A stretch of 64,000 nucleotides of DNA from Guadua angustifolia (GCA_036346375.1 CM070515.1:5168423-5232422); one strand, 5' to 3'. Counted from the first letter of the stretch, positions 45,271 through 59,785 are shown. The notes: generated by a model not told the origin, from the sequence alone. Program-made: numbers and translations.

Positions 45271-47027
45271 GTATGAGCAGCTAAAATAGTTCGATATAAA
45301 TTCAGCGATGACTAGTCTTTCTCTTTGCTTTATTTAAGTTGAGAAGTATTTTTGCGCTAATAAATATGCTACACTTTTAAGTGCTTATGGTTCCAGTTTA
45401 GTATGAGCAACTAAAATAGTTCGATATAAATTCAGCGATGACTAGTCTTTCTCTTTGCTTTATTTAAGTTGAGAAGTATTTTTGCTCTAATAATACCCCT
45501 ACTATACTTGGAAGACTTCTCGGGAGGAGAGCACCCCCACGTGTCCCTGTTGGCGATTTTGCAAAAAAAACCCTGCGTTTCTTGAAATTACGGATAGGTC
45601 CCTATAGATTACGAATAAGTCCTTCGCGATTTTTTGTGAGGGGAAGATGTTTTTTTTCTAAATCGCGTTTGGGTCCCTCATCTGCCGTTTTACAGAAAAA
45701 ACCTCCCGTTAAATTCAAATCGCGGACAAACCCTTTTCTAATTTTTCAAGATAGCGGACAGGTCCAAAAACATAACAATCAGATCCTTGCTCCTTACGTC
45801 TAGATCCTTTCTCCGTTTTTCCCGGGAAAAAATGTTTTCGTCAACAGAAATATGTGTGCAGACTTTTTTCCCATCTCGATTTTCCATCTCGATCTCTGAT
45901 ATTTTTTAAATCATGTATTATTACTCGATGAACGCGTAGAGTGTTAGACTCGACAAAAGAATGTTGTCATTTCTAATAGTTTTTCACCCTTTTCCCTCTA
46001 GACTTTTTCCCCGCCGCGGTTTTCCAGCTCGGGCTCCAATATTTTCCAAATAATTCGTCGAAAGAGATATTTCTACAGCTCTATCTCTCTATTTTTTCCC
46101 CCCATTTCGCTCATTATTTCGACGATTTAAAAAATAAAACGCCGCCGACAAAAAAAGAAAATTTTTCTACGAAAAAACGACACGCGCATACGCCGCGAGT
46201 CTCTGATATTTTTTTAAACATGTATTATTACTCGGCGAACGCGTAGAGTGTTAGACTCGACAAAAGAATGTTGTCATCTCTAATAGTTTTTCACCCTTTT
46301 CCCTCTAGACTTTTTCCCCACCGCGGTTTTCCAGCTCGGTCTCCAATATTTTCCAAATAATTCATTGAAAGAGATATTTCTACAACTCTATCTCTCTATT
46401 TTTTCCCGTTTCGCTCATTATTTCGACGATTTAAAAAATAAAACGCCACCGAAAAAAAAGAATTTTTTTCTAGAAAAACAACACGCGCGGCGTGTTACGC
46501 CGCAAAAATTTTTGTGTCCTTTCAGCCATTTCGCTCATTATTTCGACGATTTAAAAAATAAAACTCTACCGAAAAAAAAGAAATTTTTTCAACGAAAAAA
46601 CAGCACGAAAGAATGTTGTCATCTCTAATAATTTTTCACCCTTTTCCCTCTAGACTTTTTCCCTACCGCGGTTTTCCAGCTCGATCTCTAATATTTCCCA
46701 AATAATTCGTCGAAAGAGATATTTCTACAACTCTATCTCTCTATTTTTTCCCGTTTCGCTTATTATTTCGACGATTTAAAAAATAAATCGCCGTTGAAAA
46801 GAAAAAATAAATTTTTTCTATGAAAAAGCGGCACGCGCGGCGTGTTACGCCGCGAAAAATTTTGTGTTCTTTCAACCGTTTCACTCATTATTTTGACGAT
46901 TTAAAAAATAAAACGCCGTCGAAAAAAAAGAATTTTTTTCTACGAAAAAACGTCACGCGCGGCGTAACGCCGCGAAAAATTTTCTAGTAAATATTCTACA
47001 CTTTTAAGTGCTTATGGTTCCAGTTTT
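45271..47027 (+). repeat. 130-bp tandem duplication, second unit split by a Helitron
   Basis: Unit 1 is 45271-45400. Unit 2 is 45401-45490 plus 46988-47027, also 130 bp in total. They match almost base for base (GTATGAGCARCTAAAATAG to GTGCTTATGGTTCCAGTTT). Unit 1 keeps the empty site GCGCTAA-TAAATATG. Confidence 0.92.
45491..46987 (+). mobile_element. Helitron-like element with paralogous empty site
   Basis: The left end is near TAATACCCCTACTATACTTG; the right end is a GC-rich hairpin (GCGCGGCGTAACGCCGCG) then AAAAATTTT-CTAG, followed by T. The neighbouring unit of the duplication lacks the element, confirming the right border exactly and the left to about 5 bp. The interior holds about four imperfect repeats of 'TTTTTCCCGTTTCGCTCATT'-like sequence, each near a GCGCGGCGTGTTACGCCGC hairpin, so the 3' hairpin is present in multiple copies. 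It is non-coding. A relative lies at 1028-1927. Confidence 0.8.
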
Positions 47028-48640
47028 CTTACCTCCAGCCAAGGCTGAATATCGTAGAAATGCATTCTCTTCTTTTGTGATCTAAAAGCAACTTTGCCTT
47101 TCCTCCATCAACGCCGTCCGTTCCATACGAGCCGTCAGATCCGTTCCAGCTGACGAGTGACGGGCAGCATCATTCCTGCTCGTCCTGTTCTTCCCGTCCA
47201 TTGTTGGCATCTCTTCGTTTCCACCGTTTGCGTCCCCCCTCTCCGGCGGCCGGCGCGGTGAGCTCTTCTCCCCTTCCTTCGTTTCCACCGTTCTCCAGAT
47301 CTCCCCCTCCCCCTTCTCCGGCGGCCGGCGCGGTGAGCTCCAGCCGGAGATCCCCTGTCAACATCCTCGTGGGGGATCATTTCTTTCCTCTGAGCGACCT
47401 CATCCAAATCTTTCTTTCTGGGATGGATACTCCAATGCATGCAGATTGTTGCGTGGTGGAGTACTAATAGCAGTTTATTTTCCAAAATTTTGTTTGGGGC
47501 GGTTCAGCATGCCCCACGTTAGGTCCGCCCCTGCTGATGCGAAATTCTCGAGTCCTCTTGTTAGAAGTATAGGCATAATTGTTGAGAAATAATATTCTTC
47601 TGAAGAACGCAAATTCAACCAATGATGAGCTTCCGAGTCATCATGAATTCTTTGAGATGCCACACTAAAATGGCCTGCTGTTTCATGTTATAACTTGAGT
47701 ACTTGACCTTAAAAATCGAGTGTTTTGTCTTTTAAAACCAAGAATATGATTTGCTAGCATTACATCGAATGCCTGTGAAGTCTTAGAAAAATCATTTGCT
47801 ATGTCGCGATGTCTCATAAAAATATAGTGTAGGGTGGAGGGTAAATTGATAATGCATTACCTTGCATAAATTATTGACGGTACATCATACATTTCTAACA
47901 GGGCAATGCTATTTAAACCTGAATGGGGAAGTTGCTAGAGTGGAACTCCTTGGCTTCATGTCCCATCAATGCTATTCGTCCATTGATCATAGGTATTTTT
48001 GCGCACCTTGTGCTTCTAAAAGTACTAAGTAAGTGTCTTCTCTGGCCTATCTTTCGATCGTAAGAACCACAATTTTGGGGTCATAAAATCACTTCCAACT
48101 TATATTTGTGTAAAGCGTGATGTCAGTTGGAGACAATTTTTTTATGGATTGGGATTCACAACTTCTGTTGTTTTCTGTATCTGGTTAAAAAAAATATAAT
48201 TCAAAGTATTTCTTGAATTATACATTGCATCTAGTATTCTGAGCAACTTTTATGCAATGAAAAGTTTTCTTGGATGACATGTCTATCAATTCGGTGATAG
48301 AAATTCCACATTGTACCATTGCTTTCAGTAGCATTTATTACTTGATGATATATCAGTTCTTGTTTGATAATGTAGAGCAGTACATGTTAGTTAGGTACAT
48401 TAACTGTTAACTTTGATTGTGCCAGGATTCTCTGGTTCCTTAGTTCAACAATCATACTAGCTGACAAACATGATTCTAAGTTCTAATATAGAACTATTCC
48501 TTTTCTAGTCTTATTTTCAATATGTTAAATCAACGTTGTTATGTTTTGTGCAAATCCATATGACGTTTGACATTAGGTAATGTAAAGAGTGGGAGTCATT
48601 GGGTCTAGCAGTTCCTTATAGTTTCCATTATTTGCTGCAG
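47028..48640. other. Upstream region of the membrane-protein gene
   Basis: A GC-rich island at about 47215-47345 contains a near-direct repeat of GGCGGCCGGCGCGGTGAGCT (47247 and 47320), each with a GTGAGC donor-like site. This is a plausible leader or first exon for the downstream plus-strand gene, but I could not connect an ATG in frame. The rest is AT-rich with no other gene seen. Confidence 0.4.
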
Positions 48641-51600
48641 TGCTGTTGGCGGTTGCCTACATGCATATACCAGCCACTGCTATTATTGTTGTTCCAAGTT
48701 CTGATTGTTATACCTTCGACAATGACGGCCACCTTGTTGACTTTGTATCCTTATAATATGCTATTCACTAGGCATATTTACCTTAGAAAAGACATCAAAT
48801 TCTTTAATGTTGTTGTTTCCTAATCTGCTGCTAGACATACCTGGTCGGGAAGAATTTCGAATATAACGAAAAGGTAATTATCATAAATTCATTATAAGAT
48901 ATTAGGAACGAATCCTCTAGTCTGGTTGCATATATCTTATTATCAGAAGTGTACCCAGATATATGCTCACAATATATTTTTATTATCAGGGCTCGGTACC
49001 TTCTGATTTGGTTGTCCAGTTATGCAAAGATGTGCAGAATCGATCTCAAGCGGTATGACATCATGACATGTCATTTTTTACTTCTTTACTGCTGATTTAT
49101 GGTGTAATCTCCATCTTATGTTAAGTTTATCAAGGTAAATTTGTTGCATTTTTAAAAGGTGATGCAGTAGCATCCTGTTCGTACATTGTGCAATTGTGCC
49201 CAAGTCCTAAGTAGCCAATTGGTATTTCTAGGTGTTGAGAAGGTACATTGCGATATGTTTAGTCATCAATTGTACCCATGTCCTAAGGTGCAGCAGCCTC
49301 GTAATTCCAACATCAATTGGCTTTCGGTTCCAACATTGTTAGTCATCATTTATCTGCTTGTCTGTGCTTTCTCTTTTAGTTGTACCATTGTATATGCTTT
49401 TTGTATTTAAATATTCTGCCTTTCAACATTGGTACCTATTTGATTATTTTTATATATACATTGCCCTCAGTTAATATCAAATAGTTTTGTCTTGGTCTTT
49501 ATCTGGATAATGCAATGCATTTATTCTTCTCTCAGGGTTACATTGACTTTGGCCGCTTTATCAGTTCTCGCTCTTTTCTAACTGGTTCAAAGCCTATTGA
49601 CTACATTCAGGTAACACTCCCAGAATTCATATCAATTTTGTGTACAAGAAAATAGTGTCTACATTATCACACTGCCACATAGTTGAAGACGGGGTGAAAT
49701 CTGCAATAGAATATGTTCTGTGATTTTCCTAGAATGGTTAGGATTGATATGAGAGGTATTGGCCAGGAGCTGGTGGTATCTACCTTTCAAGAAAAATCTC
49801 GTGTAACCTGTATGCCTAATTTTGTAGTATGGGTAATAATGTTCTAATAGACTAATACTCTAATAGTCTAATGCACATGGTTAGAAGCTCTATATTCACA
49901 TTGTCCATCGTTTCTCATTGTCACACTATCGTATTAACGAAAAGGTATATGGAAGTGACACCTCCGAGTACATTTGCGAAACATAATCAGAACTCTAAAG
50001 CAGGCAGTAAGAGTAAATGGAACATAAACCATCATAAGCTTCAGTGAAGCTTTAATAAATAATAGTCATCTCATTAACAAGTGACAACATATAACCTCAA
50101 GCTCTCAGTCAGGAATAGTGACTTGTCCAGTTGGTGTGTTCCTTTCTTTATTTGAAGGCACACACTTAGAAGGTCTACACCAGGGTATACACTTCTTGAG
50201 TTAAAGTTTTGTACTTGCTGTTGTCAATCTAGACTAATAAATACTTCACATAACAGTTTGTTTAATTCATTGCTATCAAAAAATTCCAGCAGGGTGCTTC
50301 CAAGCTTTCTAACTAAATAATCACTAATCAAAATATTGGTTAAAGCATTTTCATTCTTTGCATGTGATGGTAATTGAACTCAACTGGTGATGACTGTTAA
50401 CTTATGATTTTTGATCATATAGCTTCATCCACTGTCATCTATTCTCATAGGAAGTTCTCAACCTTCATTGCATTAGCTTAATCAGCACACATTCCTTAAT
50501 CTCTCACAATTTCAGAAATTCCACAATGGAGATTTAGTGAACTGTGAAATTACCTTTGAAAAGATGGGTCGCACAGCACAGGTTTGTTCTAATTTTTGGT
50601 GAGATCCTCTGTTATTTTTACAAATATTTGGAATTTTGGCCTGTGGACTAAAATCTTTGAACATATTTCAGGTAAACATCGTATGTGGACTGTGCTCAAA
50701 TAGAGTTTGCAAAGGTCTGCTGGCTTTCCTAATTTTCCATTTACATAATGTTTGTTGATAATCTTCCACAAAGTACCTGTGATCTTACAAACTCAATTCA
50801 TATGTTTTGATTCTGTGGGTGCATACTTCTTGAGAAAGCAAAACTAACATTGATAAGATTGCAGATGAACAAGGATGCATTTGCAGCGTATCTTATGACG
50901 AAAGGATGTGCAGGTAACCATGAAGACTTTGCTTTATTTGTATTTTAAGTGAAGTGATTTCTTTCTATTGATGTAAAAGTTAACTATCAATAAGTTGCAA
51001 CTGGTTTCCTGAAATTTTGTGTTTGCTAGAAAACAGAGCTGAAGCTGATCTACTATCATGTCTACTTTTTTTCATCCAAGTTAATATGTACAGTTGCTAT
51101 CCACATGTTAACGTACTCCTGACAATTTCTTCCATGGAAAAAAAATGTCAAACATGCTTCTGAGTTCCTATCTTATAATTTTCAGAAAAAAGCGGAATAC
51201 ATTAATGAGAACATAATTTTCTTACTATACACACTGATAAATATTCTGAACATTGGCAAAAACAACTCTGGTGCAAGCAAATTTAAAAAAGGATGAAACC
51301 ATGTGGTTAGTGGTAACCAATTTATTACCCATTTTGAATTCAAAAGGCTTTTGGCTTTTCACCTTTTTTTAGAAAAACTATGGTCCCTCACAGTAACAGG
51401 TACCGAGCCATTGCAGGTATGCGGTTACAGTAACGAAATTATATATTTTAATATCTAATTCAGCACAATATTAAATTTCCCTCCTGATGTTGACTATGAG
51501 CACTTGACACCTAAATCTGCTGCACATGCAGCTCTCTTTCATCTATGCTGCCTTATCCCAGTTTTGTGTTTCATCTGTTGGAGCTTTAGAATTGCTGCAG

Positions 51601-54600
51601 TTGCCTGATTTCCCTGAACTTTGGGTAAGGCAAAAGGAAAATGAAAGCATTTGATTGAAATAAATATGGTTCTTAATTTTCTAAAACCAAAGAAACTGCA
51701 GTACTCTGAACTTTGAACACATTGTACTTTTAATTGTGCGATTACTGCTTGTTGTGTTTCACTTGTCTGTTCTCATATATGCTTATGGCATCATTTTTCT
51801 AGTGTGCTCTATTGCTAAACTTAGTTGCTTTTTGTCAGGGTGGTTGTTGAGCTTGCAATTCGTTGTGCTAAAAGTGGCCCAAGAGTATTCAAGGGTTTCA
51901 CTGTGGGCTTCCATCCCCGTTCATCAGAAGTGGTAAAGTTGGCTCTTTCGTTTGGTCTTAAGTCTTAGCCAGTGATTAAGTTTGTGTTACTAGTCAGCTT
52001 GGTTTTTCTAGGTTTACAACGGATTGACTCAGCTGGGATTTGAACAGCTTCATCATGAATTTCGGTATGATCCTGTCAAAGTATCCTTCAAATTTAATGA
52101 GGTTAAGGTATTTGTTTGCTCTAGTTAAATCTTCAGATTATCTAACAAGCCTAAGTAAATGCCAAATGGTAAAGCTTAATTGCTTTCATATGAAGAATCT
52201 TTGACAGGCTTACAAACGTAGTTACTGCTGGTTTGCAGATGGGGTTCGTTTGATGCTAGCTGCGTTTTTGTATGGTATACTTTCTTAAAGATTATTATAT
52301 CCAAAATATGTGAAACAACTATTATGACTTATCGACAAATTTGCTTTTATGAATTCTAGCATAGAAATCAGCAACCATACAAACTGCCTGATGGAAGAGC
52401 CGTAACATAGGTCAAACAAATCCTAATTACTGACTTATCTAAGCTGCTACTTCAAAAAAATCATTTCTATGTCAAACTTTTTTCTCGTTTCTTTGGTTAG
52501 TTTACGATAGCGAATGAGGATTTTGATGCCACTCACTGTACTACCAACAGGAGCCTATACAATAAGACATGCCATCAGCCGATCACATGTCAAGTGACTA
52601 AAAATAACGTATATGATAGGTGTTCTGGTTAAGATTTGATATTTTGTTATGAACTCTGTCTCTGGTGCTGCTAGTACATGTATGTATGTAGGGGCTGAAA
52701 CAGATCAAATACAGATTGGGTAGCGATCAAAGTTAGCTCCCATCCTTATGTAAGAATTTGGATATGCATAGTTGACTGGCTTTCTACAAGATAATATTGG
52801 GTTTTACTTCTGATCCTAGTCGAGTACCTGTGAAACCTGTGAAATTCTAGTATTACTTTCATTCAAGACAAAGTTCAGATGTTAAAATTACAATAATAGA
52901 TTTTTTTTTGAAAATTGGCAACGAGCTCTAGCATTCACTAAAGAAGGAGATGGACACCCAAGTTGGTTGTTGAACTCGAACCTGAGTGGGCGGGGAGATT
53001 AAACAGCCTCCCTACCACCAGGCCATTGGCCTGTTTCCTACAACAATAGATTGTAAAAATGTTTAGGCATTGAAGCCCTTGATAGTGTGTACTTCCTATC
53101 ATTGATGCAGTAATTTCAAATCAAAATTTGCATGTTGCATAGTTAGACAATAATATCACACAAAATCAAAGTGTACTGTTTTATTAAAGAAATGTTTCTT
53201 TTCCCTAAAAGTGCTATGATTTATTTATTTTTACATGATAAAAAATAATATCAATTACTCCTAGAATTTTCTGATCCACTTGATTTAATTCCTACGACTT
53301 GTAATTAGGAGGTCTGCTTGCTCTACCATATGAGCAGTATATACTATTTCTATATAATTTTCATTGCAGTATTATGTTTCCTATGCAGCTTTCAGAGTGA
53401 GCAGATTCATGTGTCTTTATACCTTAGTGCCATATCTTCCCTCTCAGGCCTTGTTGGAAAACCGACCTTCAAGGTAAGGAAAGACTTAGCACTATAAAAC
53501 AACACTTTCATGTGCTCGTAATTTTCGTTATTGCACTTCAGTTCTTGCTGTTGTGATGGTGTTAGCTATTTAGTTTTGAGCATCTAGTTTGTAGCACCCT
53601 GATCCAAAATCTACTCAAAGCCTAGCCCACCATAGGACTGGTCCATGCATGCATAGCACCCCACTCACACTTTCGTCATCACTTCGTGTAAAAGAGTTAA
53701 CTCGGAGGTGCTATGTTTGAACCCAACAGGCATTATATACTACTAGAACTCACTTTAGATAAGTAATGTGGGATTAATTCCACCACCTCTCTACATGTGC
53801 CGCGTGGATCTTCACATTAACGAGCCAAGGTATTGCATTCACTCTCCCTTGAGGGTTGACGCCCTCGACAACACACCGTATACACGGCAAATGCCCAGAA
53901 TTCCTCGGTACACATCTATGCATCCAGTGCCGACGCATATGTCATACTATGTGTTCACTTTGGGCCCTCACACACCATACGCCATATACCCGCGCCCACA
54001 CACCATACACCATATACCCGCGCCCCTGTTCCATACACGTCTGTGCAATTAAGGTTGATGCTCTGACCATTTATAACAACCTGGCCCAAAATTCGCTTAA
54101 AGCCTCAAAGTCCAGCCCACCGTGGGGTGGGTCAACACATGCATAGCACCCCACTTTCACTTTTTTCCTCGTTTCGTGTAAAAGGGTTAACACGGATGTA
54201 CGATATTTGGACCCAATAGGCACTATATACTACTACAATTCACTTTAGACAAGCAATATTAGATTAATTCCACTATCGCTCCACATGGGCCTTCACATTA
54301 TCTGGTCGGGGTAGATGTAAAAAAAGTAAGTTGACTTCCTTTCTTGTCTGTGACCAAAGGTTTATTCACATGTATCCATGTAATTCATCATTAATGCATG
54401 ATTTTGGCAAATGATTGCATTGTTGTTGAAACCAGCAGCTAAGAATACCATATAAGACTAACAGACTGCTTTTATCATTAGTGCTACCAAAAGACCCATT
54501 GCATGCTGTATGTGTTGAACTCTGCGTATAATTTTATTTTGCCATTTCGGCTACACAGGTTAATCCAGTGAAAGGGCTTGTTGTTACACTTACAGGATCA

Positions 54601-56073
54601 GGTGCCAATGGTGCCATGCCTACTACCCTGTCTCCTTCAGTTCTGAATGTGAATTGGAGATGTTAGTTCCTTCCACGTCTCTCCATAGTCCATACTGATG
54701 CCTTTTCTGTAACAATCAACAAATGAGTTCTGTCTTCTACATTTTGTAGGTGAAATCGTTCGAAACAATCCTTATGAGGTCAATATCTCAATCCCAGTGG
54801 AGGGCTACGATCCAATTGAATTCACACTTACCAAAGAATGTGGTTGGTTCTAGCCACACAATCATCAGCTGTGCATATAGATTTTTATTCATTGGAGCTA
54901 TTTCTACAGGAGCTCCACTACATTTTGACTTAGATTCTAGAAATATTGCAGAAGATGGATTTTATGCATGTCTCAGTTGAGATGATTTCACACTTAAAGA
55001 GATGCTATAGGTTTGATTTTGGGTACTATGTGGAAAGAAATTCAAAAGATGTATGTCTATTTAAAGTGTCATTTCCAATTCAATCATTAGTATTATCTGA
55101 AGATTTAAGTTTTTGAATGGATAAATATGCTGCAATCTCGACTCAGTTTGAGAAATATTGCACAGCAAATGTTAAAACTATTTGTCACAAAAGGTTGCAG
55201 TGTTTTCATTAATTTACATGCAGGTTAGGAACAGTGTAGATCAGGATTGATATCATCATATAACGATAACATGGATAGCTACTGCAAATACTGTGATATA
55301 AAGTGAGCCATATTTGAGAACAGTCTTACAGTGTTCCCATTCTCATTCTTTAATACACGAGTATGCATATTTAATTGTACAATCTTTTCATCAGTTTTGA
55401 TCAACATGTGAGTTGTGGCTTAGTTATATGCATTTCTTTTATGTATGTTGTTTGTGTAGGTTACACACAAGAAAGGGAGAGTGATCCTATGAGAGGCTGG
55501 GCAACATTTGGAATTGTTTCTTGCATGTATGTGTGTCTTGAACTTTACAAGTTAGTTCATGGCAACTGCCAATTCTATTATGAATTGTACTCTCTCCGTT
55601 CGCAAATGTAGGTTGTTTTTGACTTTTTAGGTTTCCAATGCAAGACATTGACTATAAATTATTATCACAATATACTAGCAAAAATAATATATATATATAT
55701 ATGGTGCAAACCACCCTTACCGTGAAAACCACCCGTAAAAGTTTTGAAAAATTCTCAAAAAATTACCATATGTAGAGGAGGTGAGCCTCTATAAACCTGC
55801 AAAATTTGAAAATGAAACTCAATCGCATTTGAAAGATATAAAAAAGACAAACAGCAAAATGAATAGTGCTAAACAGTGAAAAATTACTACTCATGCTGAA
55901 TTTGTCTTTTTTCATATCTTTCAAATGCGATTGAGTTTTATCTTCAAATTTTGCAGGATTGTAGAGGCTCACCTCCCCTACATATGGTAATTTTTTGAGA
56001 ATTTTTCAAAATTTTTACAGGTGGTTTTCACGGAGTTTTTACCGTAAGGGTGGTTTGCACCAAATATGCCCTT

Positions 56074-56130
<57 letters not shown>

Positions 56131-57035
56131 GCTAATGTGCTCTCGAGAGCAGCACATTAGCAATTCTCTCTCTCTCTATATATATATGGAAGTATTTTGC
56201 AAGACAATTCCAATATCATTATTTTCATGTAGTCAACCTATAAACTTTAACATATATTAGTGGTCAAAGTTTCAGAAGCTTGACCACACAAAACACACCG
56301 CGACCTACATTTGGGGATAGAGGGAGTAACATCTGTTTTCTGAAGTTAGCTTTCCCTGATTGTTGAATCATTTATTTCATTTACGTGTTTCTTGAACTAT
56401 ATAAATTTGCTTCATTGTAAGTTTGTAACTGCAGATTCTATCATGGTTGGTAACGTCTTACTAAGTTAGCTTTTCTTGATATTGCTACTGTCATTGTTTT
56501 GTTGTTGCTGCGTGCCTGTGCCTTTGTTGTCATTTTTGTGTTTACTATTCTGACTGTTGTGCGGTTTGTGTGTAGATTTATTGTCTTGTCAAGTCTACTT
56601 TGTTGTGGGGGGTTCATCTACAAAACCCGTGTGGAGCATCAGGTTTTCTTCTCTCTTTTTTTCTTTTTGTATAGCCATTGAGCAATCTTATTCAAAGTTC
56701 TCTTGATAGCATGACACTTACACACCAATTTCAGTATGGTTTACATGCACTGCCCGGGATGACCATCTTGTCTGCCTTTCTGGATGCTGTGAGTGCTCAC
56801 TTTGTCTGAACTCTGAACTACCTTCTTGTTGTGGATCAAATCATTTGATGATCACACCAGTAGATACTACCTACTTCTTTCTAACCTAATCATTCATCAG
56901 GTTGGAAGACCAAGAGGCTATGTGCGAGCAGATGATTCTAGCGGAAATCATGCAAGCCAAGCATCGTGGGAAAGCACGTCTGGTTCCACGCAAGCATCAC
57001 AGAGGACAAATGATAGGAGATATGGGACAATGTGA
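48641..57035 (+). CDS. Cys-rich single-pass membrane protein, function unknown (first exon unresolved)
   Basis: Sixteen phase-consistent exons: 48641-48744, 48835-48873, 48990-49052, 49536-49610, 50516-50581, 50672-50714, 50865-50913, 51839-51932, 52012-52064, 53389-53473, 54559-54661, 54750-54842, 55460-55526, 56576-56642, 56735-56788, 56901-57035. They encode about 395 residues. The start sits in hydrophobic sequence (LLAVAYMHIPATA) like the end of a signal peptide, so an ATG exon should lie upstream. A large Cys-rich lumenal part follows (SDCYTFD, CGLCSNRVCK, EQGCICSVSYDERMCR), then one membrane span near residue 300-325 (GIVSCIFIVLSSLLCCGGF) and a roughly 70-residue Ser-rich cytosolic tail ending RRYGTM. 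I recognise it as a conserved plant protein but cannot name a function. Exon 9 could extend through its donor (YDPVKVSFKFNEV to 52108), an alternative form. Confidence 0.8.
53595..54292 (+). repeat. Imperfect direct repeat in an intron
   Basis: Two units of roughly 215 bp, near 53595-53815 and 54078-54292, share 'GCATGCATAGCACCCCACT', 'TTCGTGTAAAAGRGTTAA' and 'CACTATATACTACTA'-type motifs. Between them is a short tandem repeat of 'CCATATACCCGCGCCC' (about 53980-54027). They may be LTR or SINE-derived pieces; borders are not defined. They lie in the intron between exons at 53473 and 54559. Confidence 0.6.
55703..56061 (+). mobile_element. Long-arm foldback (Micron-like) element in (TA)n
   Basis: Arms of about 150 bp (55703-55855 and 55905-56061) are near-perfect inverted copies, starting GGTGCAAACCACCCTTACCG and ending with its complement. 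(TA)n runs flank both sides (55688-55702, 56074-56098), the preferred target of rice Micron-type MITEs. It is non-coding and would form a long hairpin in a transcript. Confidence 0.75.
56117..56175 (+). repeat. Perfect short palindrome with GA/CT edges
   Basis: Arms of about 25 bp, inner part AATTGCTAATGTGCT and its complement, separated by CTCGAGAGC. The arms run into GA and CT dinucleotide repeats. It sits next to the right (TA)n of the foldback element. Confidence 0.85.
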
Positions 57036-57604
57036 GCTAAAGGATGCTTAGTTTTGGGGACTATTTCTTTTAGGTTTGCATTCTGTACTCAGTTATCTTA
57101 GGTTTTGTTTAATGTCATTTCTCATATATATAATTGTGTCCGACATGCTGCATGCTGTTGATTTGTTCAACAATTGTTTGGAAATAGCATGTACTACTCT
57201 ATCCTGTTGGCTGTTGATACTATAGCAAATCTTGTTAGAAAATCATGCAATTCAGTAGAGATATTTGGTACAAAGGGTCATGCTCTTTGAAAAGTATACA
57301 GCCATAATAGTTTAGGTAGAATGCATTATAGAAATAGTAAGTTAAGGCATGATTGCACCATTACATAATGACTCACACGCTGTGCATCTTCCATTGAAAG
57401 AAATGAACTATTTTGGAGCAAAAGAGTGATATCTTTCATTGAAAGAAATGAAATTACACTGGTTGATGAAAAGCAAATTGAGGTTGCAGTTACGACTTAT
57501 GTCACCAAACATTAGCATGATGACATTTACAATGACGAATCCTGTAAATGAAATGGTTGATCACAACAAGCAAAGGAATGCTGATTTAAATCGAAGTTTG
57601 TTGA
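57036..57604. other. Convergent intergenic region
   Basis: It separates the stop of the plus-strand membrane protein from the stop of the minus-strand peroxidase. A 'CTTTCATTGAAAGAAATGAA'-type sequence is repeated near 57393 and 57433. No gene is seen. Confidence 0.5.
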
Positions 57605-59405
<1,801 letters not shown>

Positions 59406-59450
59406 GAGCTTTGGAATGCTGTTGTGATTTGGTTCTTGCATGTTACTTCC

Positions 59451-59460
59451 TATTTATAGG
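59451..59460 (-). promoter_or_regulatory. TATA box of the peroxidase
   Basis: CCTATAAATA on the minus strand, 46 nt upstream of the chosen ATG. Expected initiation about 30 nt downstream, near 59420-59425, leaves a very short leader. Confidence 0.6.
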
Positions 59461-59785
59461 ACTCATGTGATTCAAGTTCAACTGCATCATTACATCCAAT
59501 CCACTTGTGGTAAGAACCATCCATATGCTTCAGGTACACCTGATTTAGGGGTGGCTTTTGTCTGATTCTTTTATCACTCACCTGTTATCACTATCTCATG
59601 TCCCATGTGTTGCCATGCTTGACCTGCCTTAACCCTTATGTTCCCCTATTATTGGTTCCACGTGAAGAGCAGTGAGAATTTTATAGTACGGGCTGTGTCT
59701 GTTCTTGTGTACGGCATTTAACATAATTGAAGTTCACCTGTTAGTACTATCTTTAAAGATTCCGCTTCATTAGTGCTCTAAATTA

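Larger units (their letters stand above)
55590..56326 (+). mobile_element. Stowaway MITE carrying a nested foldback element
   Basis: Ends are CTCTCTCCGTTCGCAAATGT and, reverse-complemented, CTCCCTCTATCCCCAAATGT, with TA on both sides (55588-55589, 56327-56328). It is enlarged by a foldback element inserted in an internal (TA)n run. It lies in the intron after the exon at 55460-55526. Confidence 0.78.

Noticed and set aside
45491..46987. PIF/Harbinger interpretation with a TAA duplication
   Set aside because: TAA can be read on both sides, but the ends are not inverted repeats and the right end has the Helitron hairpin plus CTAG-T.
47201..47467. 88-residue frame as first exon of the membrane-protein gene
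   Set aside because: It begins at a non-ATG codon, is low-complexity Pro/Ser, and cannot be joined in phase to the exon at 48641 with confidence.
52895..53045. SINE-like block with a GAACTCGAACC Pol III box
   Set aside because: The match to a B box is weak, no A box, tail or target duplication is visible, and similar motifs occur in other repeats.
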